5,264 nucleotides of DNA. Source: Gallionellaceae bacterium. GTDB lineage: Bacteria > Pseudomonadota > Gammaproteobacteria > Burkholderiales > Gallionellaceae. The number at the start of each line of letters is the position of its first letter. The first letter of the stretch is position 1. Below are positions 1-5,264 of the stretch, piece after piece. The stretch is taken from positions 1 to 5,264 of the forward strand of contig CANFCA010000108.1 of NCBI GenBank assembly GCA_947445045.1, written 5' to 3'. The notes beneath the pieces were generated by a model. That model was not told the origin of the DNA and searched no databases. It worked only from the letters and a program-made list of their open reading frames with translations. The translations under genes were made by a program, and so were the position numbers.

Positions 1-2
1 CA

Positions 3-17
3 GTAACGCGCCGTTAC
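3..17. repeat. Short perfect inverted repeat at the left edge
   Basis: GTAACG (3-8) and CGTTAC (12-17) are perfect reverse complements around a 3-nt centre (CGC). The run that follows (AATTTATTTG) is T-rich but not a clean T-tract. It could be a weak terminator stem of an upstream gene, a small operator, or chance. The adjacent TACAAT (15-20) also resembles a -10 box, but its -35 would lie outside the window. No coding sequence can be identified in 1-109. Confidence 0.2.
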
Positions 18-71
18 AATTTATTTGCGAACCGCCGTTCTAACAAACGCACCGTTGGCACACGCCTCCGC

Positions 72-77
72 TATAAT
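72..77 (+). promoter_or_regulatory. Candidate sigma-70 -10 box upstream of the first gene
   Basis: TATAAT matches the -10 consensus at all six positions and lies 32 nt before the ATG at 110, so transcription would start near position 84 and leave a leader of roughly 26 nt. No good -35 hexamer sits 16-18 nt upstream. The nearest TTG-type hexamer, TTGGCA at 55-60, is only 11 nt away, which is too close. The promoter may therefore be weak or need an activator. It could drive the 110-487 gene and, by read-through, the Tim44-like, ubiJ and ubiB genes. Confidence 0.4.
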
Positions 78-109
78 CCGCGCACATTCAATTCATCCGG
101 AAAATTATC

Positions 110-487
110 ATGCCCACCCCTCAACGCACCGCGCTTTATGGCGCAGGTTTTATCGTCGCACTGATAGTCATTTTTTTCGCATGGGCTTGGGTTACGTTGC
201 ACTGGAGTTATTCCAGCGGCGAACGCGCGGGTTTTATGCAAAAGTTTTCCAACAAAGGTTGGCTATGCAAAACATGGGAAGGTGAATTGTCTTTAGTTGC
301 ATTGCCTGGGGCTGCGCCAGAAAAATTTATTTTCACCGTGCGCGATGATGCTGTCGCCGCTCACGTTAACCAACTCATCGGCCAACGCGTCGCGCTAACT
401 TACGCGCAGCACAAAGGCGTGCCGAGCTCGTGCTTTGGTGAAACCGATTATTTCGTCACGGATATCAAGACCATTCAGCCGCAATAA
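110..487 (+). CDS. Small single-pass membrane protein, conserved, unknown function
   Basis: This is a 125-residue protein with one hydrophobic segment at about residues 9-30, after a short N-terminus carrying Arg6. By the positive-inside rule the remaining 95 residues should lie on the periplasmic side (inference). The soluble part begins with WSYSSGERAG (32-41) and has KGWLCKTWEGEL (49-60), a FTVRDD segment (75-80) and a VPSSCFGETDYF segment (104-115). From memory this pattern is shared by a family of short betaproteobacterial proteins, some of which I believe carry an unlikely automatic label of 6-phosphogluconate dehydrogenase. Nothing here resembles that enzyme: there is no Rossmann dinucleotide fold and the protein is far too short. 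The only cysteines, Cys53 and Cys108, could form a periplasmic disulfide. The ATG is preceded by a weak GGA (99-101). The gene lies 76 nt ahead of the Tim44-like gene and may share its transcript. Function unknown. Confidence 0.85.
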   Translation: MPTPQRTALYGAGFIVALIVIFFAWAWVTLHWSYSSGERAGFMQKFSNKGWLCKTWEGELSLVALPGAAPEKFIFTVRDDAVAAHVNQLIGQRVALTYAQHKGVPSSCFGETDYFVTDIKTIQPQ

Positions 488-500
488 TTCGCCTCTTGAA

Positions 501-529
501 TTGGCTTGGTTACGCCCCAACGTTACAAC
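501..529 (+). promoter_or_regulatory. Possible sigma-70 promoter before the Tim44-like gene
   Basis: TTGGCT (501-506) and TACAAC (524-529) are separated by 17 nt and each match the sigma-70 consensus at four of six positions. Transcription would begin near 535, leaving about 28 nt of leader before the ATG at 564. The 76-nt gap at 488-563 contains no terminator, so read-through from the upstream gene is also possible. This is a motif match only. Confidence 0.25.
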
Positions 530-554
530 CCGCATCACCATTGATTTACCCTAC

Positions 555-559
555 GAGGA
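555..559 (+). promoter_or_regulatory. Ribosome binding site of the Tim44-like gene
   Basis: GAGGA lies 4 nt before the ATG at 564. It is the clearest Shine-Dalgarno in the window, and it decides the start: the same frame stays open upstream to 435, but only the 564 start gives a protein beginning with a proper signal peptide. The two downstream ubi genes have no comparable site. Confidence 0.7.
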
Positions 560-563
560 TTAC

Positions 564-1418
564 ATGAAAAAATTTCTGCTGTTATTGACCATCGTTTTAA
601 CTACCTTGAGTTTGTTTGCGGCAACCGCCGAAGCGCGGCGTTTTGGCGGTGGCGGTAGTTTCGGCAAACAACGCTCTATCGCTCCGCAACAAGCTCAACG
701 CTCGCCCACTGCTGCACCTACCGCAGCACCTGCGCCTGCCGCGCCAGCGGGTAATAAATGGCTGGGGCCTTTAGCTGGCTTGGCGATTGGTGCAGGCTTG
801 GGTGCAATGTTCGCAGGTGGAATGGGCGGCATGGGAGGCGCAATGGGCAACATTTTGATGATGCTTTTGGCTGGCGCTGCGGTGATGTTTTTGCTTTCAA
901 TGTTCCGCAAAAAACAATCTCAACAACAGTCCACACAATTCGCTGGAGCAGGCGCGCCATATAACGAACCACAGCAAACACAGCAACCGCAATCAAGTGG
1001 TTATTTGAGTAGCGCAGCCACTACACAAACCGGCAACATTCCGACTGATTTCCCAGTTGATTCATTTTTACGCAGCGCAAAAACATCGTTCATCCGCCTG
1101 CAAGCCGCGAACGATCGCAAAGACTTGAATGACATCCGCGAATACACCACGCCAGAAATGTTTGCCGAAATTTCCATGCAACTACAAGAGCGCGACAACA
1201 CGCCACAGAAAACCGATGTGATTGCCATCAATGCGCAATTGCTAGAAGTCGCAAACGAAGGTGATTGGGCGATTGCTAGCACCCGCTTCACGGGTCAGTT
1301 GAGTGAAAACAATGGCACGCCTGAAAGCGTTGATGAGATTTGGCACGTACAGAAAAATCTGCGTGATGACAAGGCAGTGTGGTTGTTGTCTGGCATCCAA
1401 CAAACAACCTTACATTAA
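564..1418 (+). CDS. Tim44-like domain protein, exported or membrane-anchored
   Basis: The protein has 284 residues. Residues 1-24 form a signal peptide (KK, then a Leu-rich core, then an AEA-type cleavage site), followed by the Arg/Gly-rich RRFGGGGSFGKQR (25-37) common in bacterial Tim44-like proteins. A Pro/Ala/Gln-rich stretch (40-63) leads to two hydrophobic segments: a Gly-rich one with GxxxG-like spacing (about 68-86) and a second at about 96-114 ending in RKK. A Gln-rich linker (118-158) then leads to the C-terminal Tim44-like domain (about 160-284), which ends in WLLSGIQQ. Mitochondrial Tim44 tethers Hsp70 to the import channel. The bacterial homologues are poorly understood, and some are annotated as translocase subunits without direct proof. 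The gene ends 6 nt before ubiJ, so the two are almost certainly cotranscribed. A role at the membrane in assembly or lipid handling linked to ubiquinone synthesis is inference from context. Confidence 0.85.
   Translation: MKKFLLLLTIVLTTLSLFAATAEARRFGGGGSFGKQRSIAPQQAQRSPTAAPTAAPAPAAPAGNKWLGPLAGLAIGAGLGAMFAGGMGGMGGAMGNILMMLLAGAAVMFLLSMFRKKQSQQQSTQFAGAGAPYNEPQQTQQPQSSGYLSSAATTQTGNIPTDFPVDSFLRSAKTSFIRLQAANDRKDLNDIREYTTPEMFAEISMQLQERDNTPQKTDVIAINAQLLEVANEGDWAIASTRFTGQLSENNGTPESVDEIWHVQKNLRDDKAVWLLSGIQQTTLH
1381..1409 (+). promoter_or_regulatory. Possible mRNA hairpin at the Tim44-like/ubiJ junction
   Basis: GGTTGTT (1381-1387) pairs perfectly with AACAACC (1403-1409). The stem continues with G1388-C1401, T1389-A1400 and TGG/CCA (1391-1393 with 1397-1399), leaving one bulged base on each side (C1390, A1402) and a CAT loop. 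That gives 12 pairs in 29 nt. No T-tract follows, so it is not a terminator. It ends 15 nt before the ubiJ GTG and could influence initiation or coupling there. It lies within codons for the conserved C-terminus of the Tim44-like protein, so amino-acid constraint could explain the sequence. Confidence 0.3.
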
Positions 1419-1424
1419 CCCGTT

Positions 1425-2012
1425 GTGTTCGCCCAACTTTCTGTACAAGCACTGAATCGCCTGCTCGCGCAGAACAGTTGGGCATTGCCACGACTACAAA
1501 AATTTGCAGGTAAAACGGCGCGCTTCAATATCGCGCCGTTTTCTTTTGCCTACATGATTCTTGAAGATGGCCAGCTGCAAAGTGCGGATAGCGCAACCAG
1601 CGCAGATGCAGTCTGCATAATCGCTCCTTCATTACTGCCTCGTCTCGCAACACGTGATGAGCACGCGCGCAGCGAAATTCGCAGCGAAGGCGATGCGGCG
1701 TTACTCGCCGAAATTTTCTTCTTGTCACAAAATTTGCAATGGAATGTGGCGGATGATTTGAGTAAATTCACTGGCGACATTGCGGCGGAACGTATTGTAC
1801 AAACGGCAAAAAATACACATCAACAGTTACATGATAGCGCGGTGAACTTTGCTGAATCCCTCAGTGAATACTGGACAGAAGAGCGTCCGTTCATCACCAA
1901 GCCGCCTCAAATAAAATCGTTCACGCAACAAGTGGATACCTTGCGAGACGACATCGCGCGGCTTGAACAGCGTGTTAAACGTCTAGCTTTGGCAAACACA
2001 GAAAATCATTAA
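1425..2012 (+). CDS. ubiJ: UbiJ, ubiquinone biosynthesis accessory factor (SCP2 domain)
   Basis: The protein has 195 residues, close to the roughly 200 of E. coli UbiJ. An SCP2-type lipid-binding domain covers about residues 10-115, with the [13 protein letters not shown] segment (27-39) fitting the family's GK.xR pattern. GDIAAERI (117-124) matches the GDIAAE motif of E. coli UbiJ. The C-terminus is a coiled coil with hydrophobic residues in a/d spacing (F166, V170, L173, I177, L180, V184, L187). In the family UbiJ binds ubiquinone intermediates through SCP2, pairs with UbiK through the coiled coil, and helps organise the soluble Ubi complex of the aerobic pathway. The start is GTG with no visible Shine-Dalgarno, 6 nt after the preceding stop, so translational coupling is likely. 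It is chosen because the family-like N-terminus (hydrophobic helix, then LL..NSWA) begins there. ubiB starts 1 nt after its stop. A terminator-like hairpin lies inside codons 30-41. Confidence 0.92.
   Translation: MFAQLSVQALNRLLAQNSWALPRLQKFAGKTARFNIAPFSFAYMILEDGQLQSADSATSADAVCIIAPSLLPRLATRDEHARSEIRSEGDAALLAEIFFLSQNLQWNVADDLSKFTGDIAAERIVQTAKNTHQQLHDSAVNFAESLSEYWTEERPFITKPPQIKSFTQQVDTLRDDIARLEQRVKRLALANTENH
1512..1547 (+). terminator. Rho-independent terminator-like hairpin inside ubiJ
   Basis: AAAACGGCGCG (1512-1522) is the exact reverse complement of CGCGCCGTTTT (1532-1542), with a 9-nt loop (1523-1531). The core stem is seven G-C pairs, and the run right after the core is TTTTCTTTT (1539-1547), eight T's in nine. 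This is the standard layout of an intrinsic terminator, 87 nt downstream of the ubiJ GTG and inside conserved codons (Lys30 to Phe41). Translating ribosomes would prevent folding, so it would act only on poorly translated transcripts. The reverse strand offers only a short T run, so termination of antisense transcripts would be weaker. Structure seen; function inferred. Confidence 0.5.
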
Positions 2013-2013
2013 C

Positions 2014-3546
2014 ATGCGGATATTCCGTTTAATCAAAATTATTTTTGTGGTGCTGTATTTTGGATTGGATGAGTTCTTACTCGCCCATGAGCGAGTACGG
2101 TGGATGCGAATGCCGCTGCGGGTTTTGCTATTCATGCGCAACACCGACAAACCGCGCGCCGTTCGATTGCGACTCGCCCTACAAAAGCTGGGGCCGATCT
2201 TCGTCAAATTTGGGCAGATGCTTTCAACACGACGTGACCTGATTCCAACCGACCTCGCAGATGAACTTGCCAAGCTGCAAGATCAAGTCCCGCCATTCCC
2301 TTCGTCACAAGCCATTGCCCTTCTGGAAGCCGCATATAACAAGCCTTTGCGAGACGTATTTTTAAGCTTCGAAGAAATCCCTGTCGCTAGCGCATCAGTC
2401 GCCCAAGTGCATTTTGCCGTGTTGCCTGATGGTCGCCATGCAGCCGTTAAAATTTTGCGTCCAGGCATTAGCAAAATCATTGCACACGACATTGCACTGC
2501 TTAAAGTGGCAGCAGAGTTGGTGGAAAAACTTTGGGCAAATGGTCGTCGTCTCAAGCCACGCGAGGTGGTTGGCGAATTTGAAAAATATCTAGCGGACGA
2601 ACTTGATCTCACGCGTGAAGCCGCCAATGCCAGCCAGCTCAAACGTAATTTTGTTGATGCAAAATTGCTGCTCGTTCCGGAAATGTATTGGGATTTTTGC
2701 ACCACTGAAGTGATGGTGATGGAGCGTATGTATGGCATGCCCGTCAGCCAAGTGGATGCGTTGCGCGATGCGGGCGTTGATATACCGAAGCTAGCGGCGA
2801 ATGGCGTGGAAATTTTTTACACACAAGTTTTTCGCGATGGTTTTTTCCACGCTGACATGCACCCTGGCAATGTTCAAGTCGCGGCGGATGGTCGTTATAT
2901 CGCGCTGGATTTCGGCATCATGGGTACGCTTACCGATAGCGATAAGCATTACCTCGCGCAAAACTTTATTGCGTTTTTCCGCCGCGATTACAAACGCGTT
3001 GCCGAAGTGCATATCGAGTCGGGTTGGGCTCCCAAAGAAACGCGCGTGGACGAATTGGAAGCGGCGATACGTTCCGTCTGCGAACCCATATTTGACAAGC
3101 CTTTGCGCGAAGTTTCTTTCGGTCGCGTGCTGCTGCGCTTATTTCAAACTTCTCGCCGTTTCGGTATCGAAATTCAACCGCAATTAGTTTTGCTACAAAA
3201 AACTTTGCTCAACATTGAAGGCTTAGGGCTGCAACTCGATCCCGAATTAGATCTTTGGAAAACCGCCAAACCATGGCTAGAACGCTGGATGAGTGAACAA
3301 GTGGGTTGGCGTGGTTTACTCAAAACACTGCGCCAGGAAGCTCCACATTACGCCACTTTGTTGCCCCAATTACCAAGATTGCTGCATCAATCCCTGATAA
3401 AGAACACCGATACTCAACGAGATGTCATTTTTCAGAAAATACTGGCTCAACAAAAGCGCAACCAAACTTTGTTGAGTGTGGTTATTATTTTGCTATTAAC
3501 CATGCTCACTTGGGGAGCGCTATTTCTACTTGGTATTCCTTATTGA
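2014..3546 (+). CDS. ubiB: UbiB, ubiquinone biosynthesis ADCK/ABC1-family atypical kinase
   Basis: The protein has 510 residues, somewhat shorter than the roughly 546 of E. coli UbiB. The family landmarks are in order: KFGQ (65-68) of the KxGQ helix, the Ala-rich loop in [11 protein letters not shown] (123-133), the ATP-site lysine in AVK (Lys146), the ExD motif in [10 protein letters not shown] (Glu196, Asp198), the catalytic-loop-like HADMHPGN (279-286) and DFG (299-301). A C-terminal hydrophobic stretch (about 486-508) should anchor it in the inner membrane. E. coli UbiB is predicted to have two such helices and here they are merged or reduced to one. Members of this family behave as ATPases that support aerobic ubiquinone synthesis, probably by making membrane-embedded intermediates accessible; protein kinase activity is not established. 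The ATG follows the ubiJ stop by 1 nt with no clear Shine-Dalgarno, which fits translational coupling. All expected motifs are present. Confidence 0.96.
   Translation: MRIFRLIKIIFVVLYFGLDEFLLAHERVRWMRMPLRVLLFMRNTDKPRAVRLRLALQKLGPIFVKFGQMLSTRRDLIPTDLADELAKLQDQVPPFPSSQAIALLEAAYNKPLRDVFLSFEEIPVASASVAQVHFAVLPDGRHAAVKILRPGISKIIAHDIALLKVAAELVEKLWANGRRLKPREVVGEFEKYLADELDLTREAANASQLKRNFVDAKLLLVPEMYWDFCTTEVMVMERMYGMPVSQVDALRDAGVDIPKLAANGVEIFYTQVFRDGFFHADMHPGNVQVAADGRYIALDFGIMGTLTDSDKHYLAQNFIAFFRRDYKRVAEVHIESGWAPKETRVDELEAAIRSVCEPIFDKPLREVSFGRVLLRLFQTSRRFGIEIQPQLVLLQKTLLNIEGLGLQLDPELDLWKTAKPWLERWMSEQVGWRGLLKTLRQEAPHYATLLPQLPRLLHQSLIKNTDTQRDVIFQKILAQQKRNQTLLSVVIILLLTMLTWGALFLLGIPY
3446..3476. repeat. 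Perfect 9-bp inverted repeat near the 3' end of ubiB
   Basis: CTCAACAAA (3446-3454) and TTTGTTGAG (3468-3476) are exact reverse complements around a 13-nt spacer, extendable by one G-T pair. The stem is A/T-rich and is not followed by a clean T-tract, so it is unlikely to be a terminator. Its right arm overlaps the -35-like TTGAGT of a possible promoter for the HD-GYP gene, so an operator role is conceivable. It lies within coding sequence and could be chance. Confidence 0.25.
3472..3499 (+). promoter_or_regulatory. Possible promoter for the HD-GYP gene, inside the ubiB 3' end
   Basis: TTGAGT (3472-3477) and TATTAA (3494-3499) are 16 nt apart, each with four of six consensus matches, and the -10 is preceded by TGC as in extended -10 promoters. 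Initiation near 3506 would leave a leader of roughly 90 nt before the ATG at 3598. The 51-nt gap after ubiB holds no better candidate and no T-tailed hairpin, so read-through from the ubi genes is an alternative. Confidence 0.22.
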
Positions 3547-3597
3547 ATAACGCTATTCGGCTGGCACATTACAACAACATTAAGTAAACTACCGCTC

Positions 3598-5187
3598 ATG
3601 CAATCTAAAGTCCTTTCCTCCGAGCTTAAAATTGGTATGTTCGTCACGTCGCTTGACCGACCATGGATAGATACACCGTTTATGTTGCAAGGTTTTTTGA
3701 TTGAAGGTGATGAAGATATCAAGTTATTGAAGCAGTATTGCGAATTTGTTCAGGTCGATTGGAGCATGTCTCCTATTGCACCGCCTAGTTCAGTGTTGCA
3801 GCAACAGCAAGTAGCAAAAGCCGTGCAAACCGCCGCACCACGCCAAGTTCAAGTCAACACTACCTCCAACATTATTCGTCCTTCTGACCAGTCCGCCGCA
3901 CCTGGTGAAAAAAATGTGGCGACGGAAGTCTATGCTGGCTTAGATTCCCTTGCTGAATTGCCACTGGAGCAAACTAGGACTCGCTCAACCACTACTCATA
4001 CTGCGGCTAAAGATCAACCTGTGCTTGCTTCTAGAGCAACGAACCATGCCGAACAAGGCAATTTATTCGCCGATATTACCGGAAGGTTTAAGAGTTTTTT
4101 CAACAAAGCGCCTAAAGCACCCAAAACTAGCTTTAACTCTAAACAATCGCAATCAGATTTTAATGATGAGCCAGCACCTTATGTGCGACCAGAATTTATT
4201 CCTGCTGACATCCCTATTTCGATGTACGTGGATGTTACGCCGGCCGAGCAAGAAGTTGCCCCCGCTTTGCAAGCGCACAAGCGCGCTAAAGAAGTGTTCA
4301 GCAACTTGGTACATGACATTCAGTCGAACAAGCACCTCGCACTAGAAGAGACGGAAGAAGTCGTCAACGAAGTTGTCGATAGTATGGTGCGCAACCCCGA
4401 TGCGATGATGTGGATTACGCGCTTGCGTAAACAAGACGAAGTTATTTATGGTCATGGATTACAGGTGGCAGTTTATCTTGTAGCACTCGGTCGGCATTTA
4501 GGATTGCCCAAAGACATGCTGGAACGCTTATGCACCATGGGACTGTTACTGGATATTGGTAAAATTAAATTACCAAAAACAGTCTTGCTTAAAACAGATC
4601 GGCTAACCGCAGACGAATTTGAGATGCTCAAAAGTCATGTTCAACTGAGTTTGAATATTCTCAAAGAAACACCCGACATACATTCGGACGTTCTGCAAGG
4701 CATTGCGCAACACCATGAGCGGGAAAATGGCAGTGGCTACCCAGCTGGATTATCTAAAGATGAAATTAGTTTATTTGGCCGCATGGCAGCAATCGTTGAT
4801 ACGTTCGCGGCACTAACCAATCCGCGCTCGTACGCTAAAACAATTCCTGCATATGAAGCCTTGCAAACATTGAGTAATTTTAATCAAGGGCTGTATCAAG
4901 CCTCGATGGTTGAGCAGTTCATCCAGGCGATTGGCGTATTCCCCGTTGGTTCAATGGTTGAGCTATCAACAGGTGAAGTGGCGATTGTGGTGGGGCACAG
5001 TAAAGTGCGCCGACTCAAGCCAAGGGTGCTAATTATTAGCGATACAGAAAAGCGCCCCGCTTTGGAGGCAACCACTCTGGACTTGTTGTACCAATCCCAA
5101 GAAGCGGGGGCAGCCGTTATCACCATACTACGCGGTTTACCGACAGGGGCTTATGGCTTAGATGTTCGTGAATATTATTTGACATAG
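3598..5187 (+). CDS. HD-GYP domain protein with N-terminal DUF3391, degenerate HD motif
   Basis: The protein has 529 residues and no transmembrane segment. Residues 1-58 form a DUF3391-type domain (IGMFVTSLDRPWIDTPF, then a Gln-Gly-Phe stretch and CEFVQVDW). A long Gln/Ala/Pro-rich linker (about 60-200) includes a basic patch (163-176), and helices at about 215-275 lead into the HD-GYP domain (about 280-445). Visible landmarks are His286, LDIGK (318-322) where HDIGK is expected, His347, HHE (372-374), GSGYP (378-382), Asp401 and the R410/Y412 pair. A further C-terminal region (about 448-529) looks beta-rich. Active HD-GYP enzymes hydrolyse cyclic-di-GMP with a metal centre that uses the HD pair. 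Here His is replaced by Leu318 (codon CTG at 4549-4551) and the usual Asp before GxGYP is Asn377, so this may be a weak enzyme or a non-catalytic effector. No clear Shine-Dalgarno precedes the ATG, which is chosen because the DUF3391 domain begins there. It starts 51 nt after ubiB. Confidence 0.9.
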   Translation: MQSKVLSSELKIGMFVTSLDRPWIDTPFMLQGFLIEGDEDIKLLKQYCEFVQVDWSMSPIAPPSSVLQQQQVAKAVQTAAPRQVQVNTTSNIIRPSDQSAAPGEKNVATEVYAGLDSLAELPLEQTRTRSTTTHTAAKDQPVLASRATNHAEQGNLFADITGRFKSFFNKAPKAPKTSFNSKQSQSDFNDEPAPYVRPEFIPADIPISMYVDVTPAEQEVAPALQAHKRAKEVFSNLVHDIQSNKHLALEETEEVVNEVVDSMVRNPDAMMWITRLRKQDEVIYGHGLQVAVYLVALGRHLGLPKDMLERLCTMGLLLDIGKIKLPKTVLLKTDRLTADEFEMLKSHVQLSLNILKETPDIHSDVLQGIAQHHERENGSGYPAGLSKDEISLFGRMAAIVDTFAALTNPRSYAKTIPAYEALQTLSNFNQGLYQASMVEQFIQAIGVFPVGSMVELSTGEVAIVVGHSKVRRLKPRVLIISDTEKRPALEATTLDLLYQSQEAGAAVITILRGLPTGAYGLDVREYYLT

Positions 5188-5215
5188 CAATTTACAATAA
5201 CCTCACTATCAAACT

Positions 5216-5264
5216 ATGTCGGGACACCTGTTATCACACTCAGAACTCATTAGCTTTCTCCGTC
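5216..5264 (+). CDS. Possible start of a further gene, truncated by the window end
   Basis: An ATG at 5216 opens 16 codons (MSGHLLSHSELISFLR) with no stop before the window ends. It lies 28 nt after the HD-GYP stop on the same strand, a spacing typical of an operon. No Shine-Dalgarno is visible and the fragment is too short to assign a family. The 5188-5215 gap has no terminator. A perfect TTGACA (5179-5184) overlaps the HD-GYP stop codon but lacks a -10 box at the right distance. Another start further downstream is possible. Confidence 0.35.
   Translation, partial: MSGHLLSHSELISFLR

Noticed and set aside
235..272. Nine-base direct repeat TATGCAAAA at 235-243 and 264-272
   Set aside because: The copies are in different reading phases of the same gene and have no further similarity; treated as chance.
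695..996. Minus-strand open frames opposite the Tim44-like gene
   Set aside because: They mirror the Ala/Gly/Pro-rich codons of the + strand gene, with no start signals or recognisable protein pattern.
1668..1688. Direct repeat CGCAGCGAA, twice with 3 nt between, in ubiJ
   Set aside because: It encodes Arg-Ser-Glu twice (residues 82-84 and 86-88) within a normal-length domain and looks like coincidence of codon choice.
1696..1720. CGGCG/CGCCG hairpin followed by a T-rich run inside ubiJ
   Set aside because: The stem has only five pairs, and AAA separates it from the T's, so it lacks proper terminator form, unlike the one at 1512-1547.
2078..2097. Perfect 7-bp hairpin TACTCGC/GCGAGTA near the 5' end of ubiB
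   Set aside because: A 7-bp repeat with a short loop is expected a few times by chance in a window this long, and no T-tract follows.
3545..3558. GAATA/TATTC hairpin directly after the ubiB stop
   Set aside because: Only five mostly A-T pairs with a 4-nt loop and no following T-tract; not a credible terminator.
3563..3577. TGGCAC (3562-3567) resembling the -24 element of a sigma-54 promoter upstream of the HD-GYP gene
   Set aside because: The -12 element should carry GC about 10 nt after the GG; here the bases are CA (3575-3576) in an AACAA context, so the pair is incomplete.
4556..4576. TTGGTAA/TTACCAA inverted repeat in the HD-GYP coding region
   Set aside because: A 7-bp A/T-rich stem within conserved codons, at a frequency expected by chance.
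5179..5198. Perfect TTGACA (5179-5184) followed by TACAAT (5193-5198) before the last partial gene
   Set aside because: The hexamers are only 8 nt apart, too close for a sigma-70 promoter, and no good -10 is found 16-18 nt from TTGACA.

Overview
The window looks like a chromosomal segment of a betaproteobacterium. The evidence is the gene content (a Tim44-like protein directly followed by ubiJ and ubiB, and a DUF3391-type HD-GYP protein), the style of the protein sequences, and a perfect TATAAT box in a C/G-rich setting. The exact genus cannot be read from it. I see no insertion sequences, CRISPR arrays, tRNAs, rRNAs or signs of recent transfer, and every long reading frame is intact.

Layout, all on the + strand: (1) positions 1-109, a promoter region with a TATAAT box; (2) 110-487, a small single-pass membrane protein of unknown function; (3) 564-1418, an exported or membrane-anchored Tim44-like domain protein with a clear Shine-Dalgarno; (4) 1425-2012, ubiJ (SCP2 lipid-binding accessory factor of ubiquinone synthesis, GTG start); (5) 2014-3546, ubiB (atypical kinase/ATPase of ubiquinone synthesis); (6) 3598-5187, an HD-GYP protein of the cyclic-di-GMP phosphodiesterase family; (7) from 5216, the probable first codons of another gene running off the end.

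The Tim44-like gene, ubiJ and ubiB are packed tightly (6 nt and 1 nt gaps) and should be cotranscribed. UbiJ is the lipid-binding scaffold of the soluble Ubi complex and UbiB is the membrane-anchored ATPase needed for the same pathway, so the two upstream membrane-associated unknowns are candidates for accessory roles at the membrane. The HD-GYP gene is probably a separate signalling unit.

The most unusual signal is at the DNA/RNA level. Inside the conserved 5' part of ubiJ (1512-1547) lies a perfect 11-bp inverted repeat with a GC core, preceded by A's and followed by a T-rich run: the anatomy of a Rho-independent terminator, embedded in codons 30-41. A second hairpin (1381-1409) sits just before the ubiJ GTG start, which has no visible Shine-Dalgarno. 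Together they suggest translation-dependent attenuation between the Tim44-like gene and ubiJ-ubiB, which is an inference. The HD-GYP protein also has a leucine where the His of the metal-binding HD pair is expected, so its catalytic activity is doubtful.
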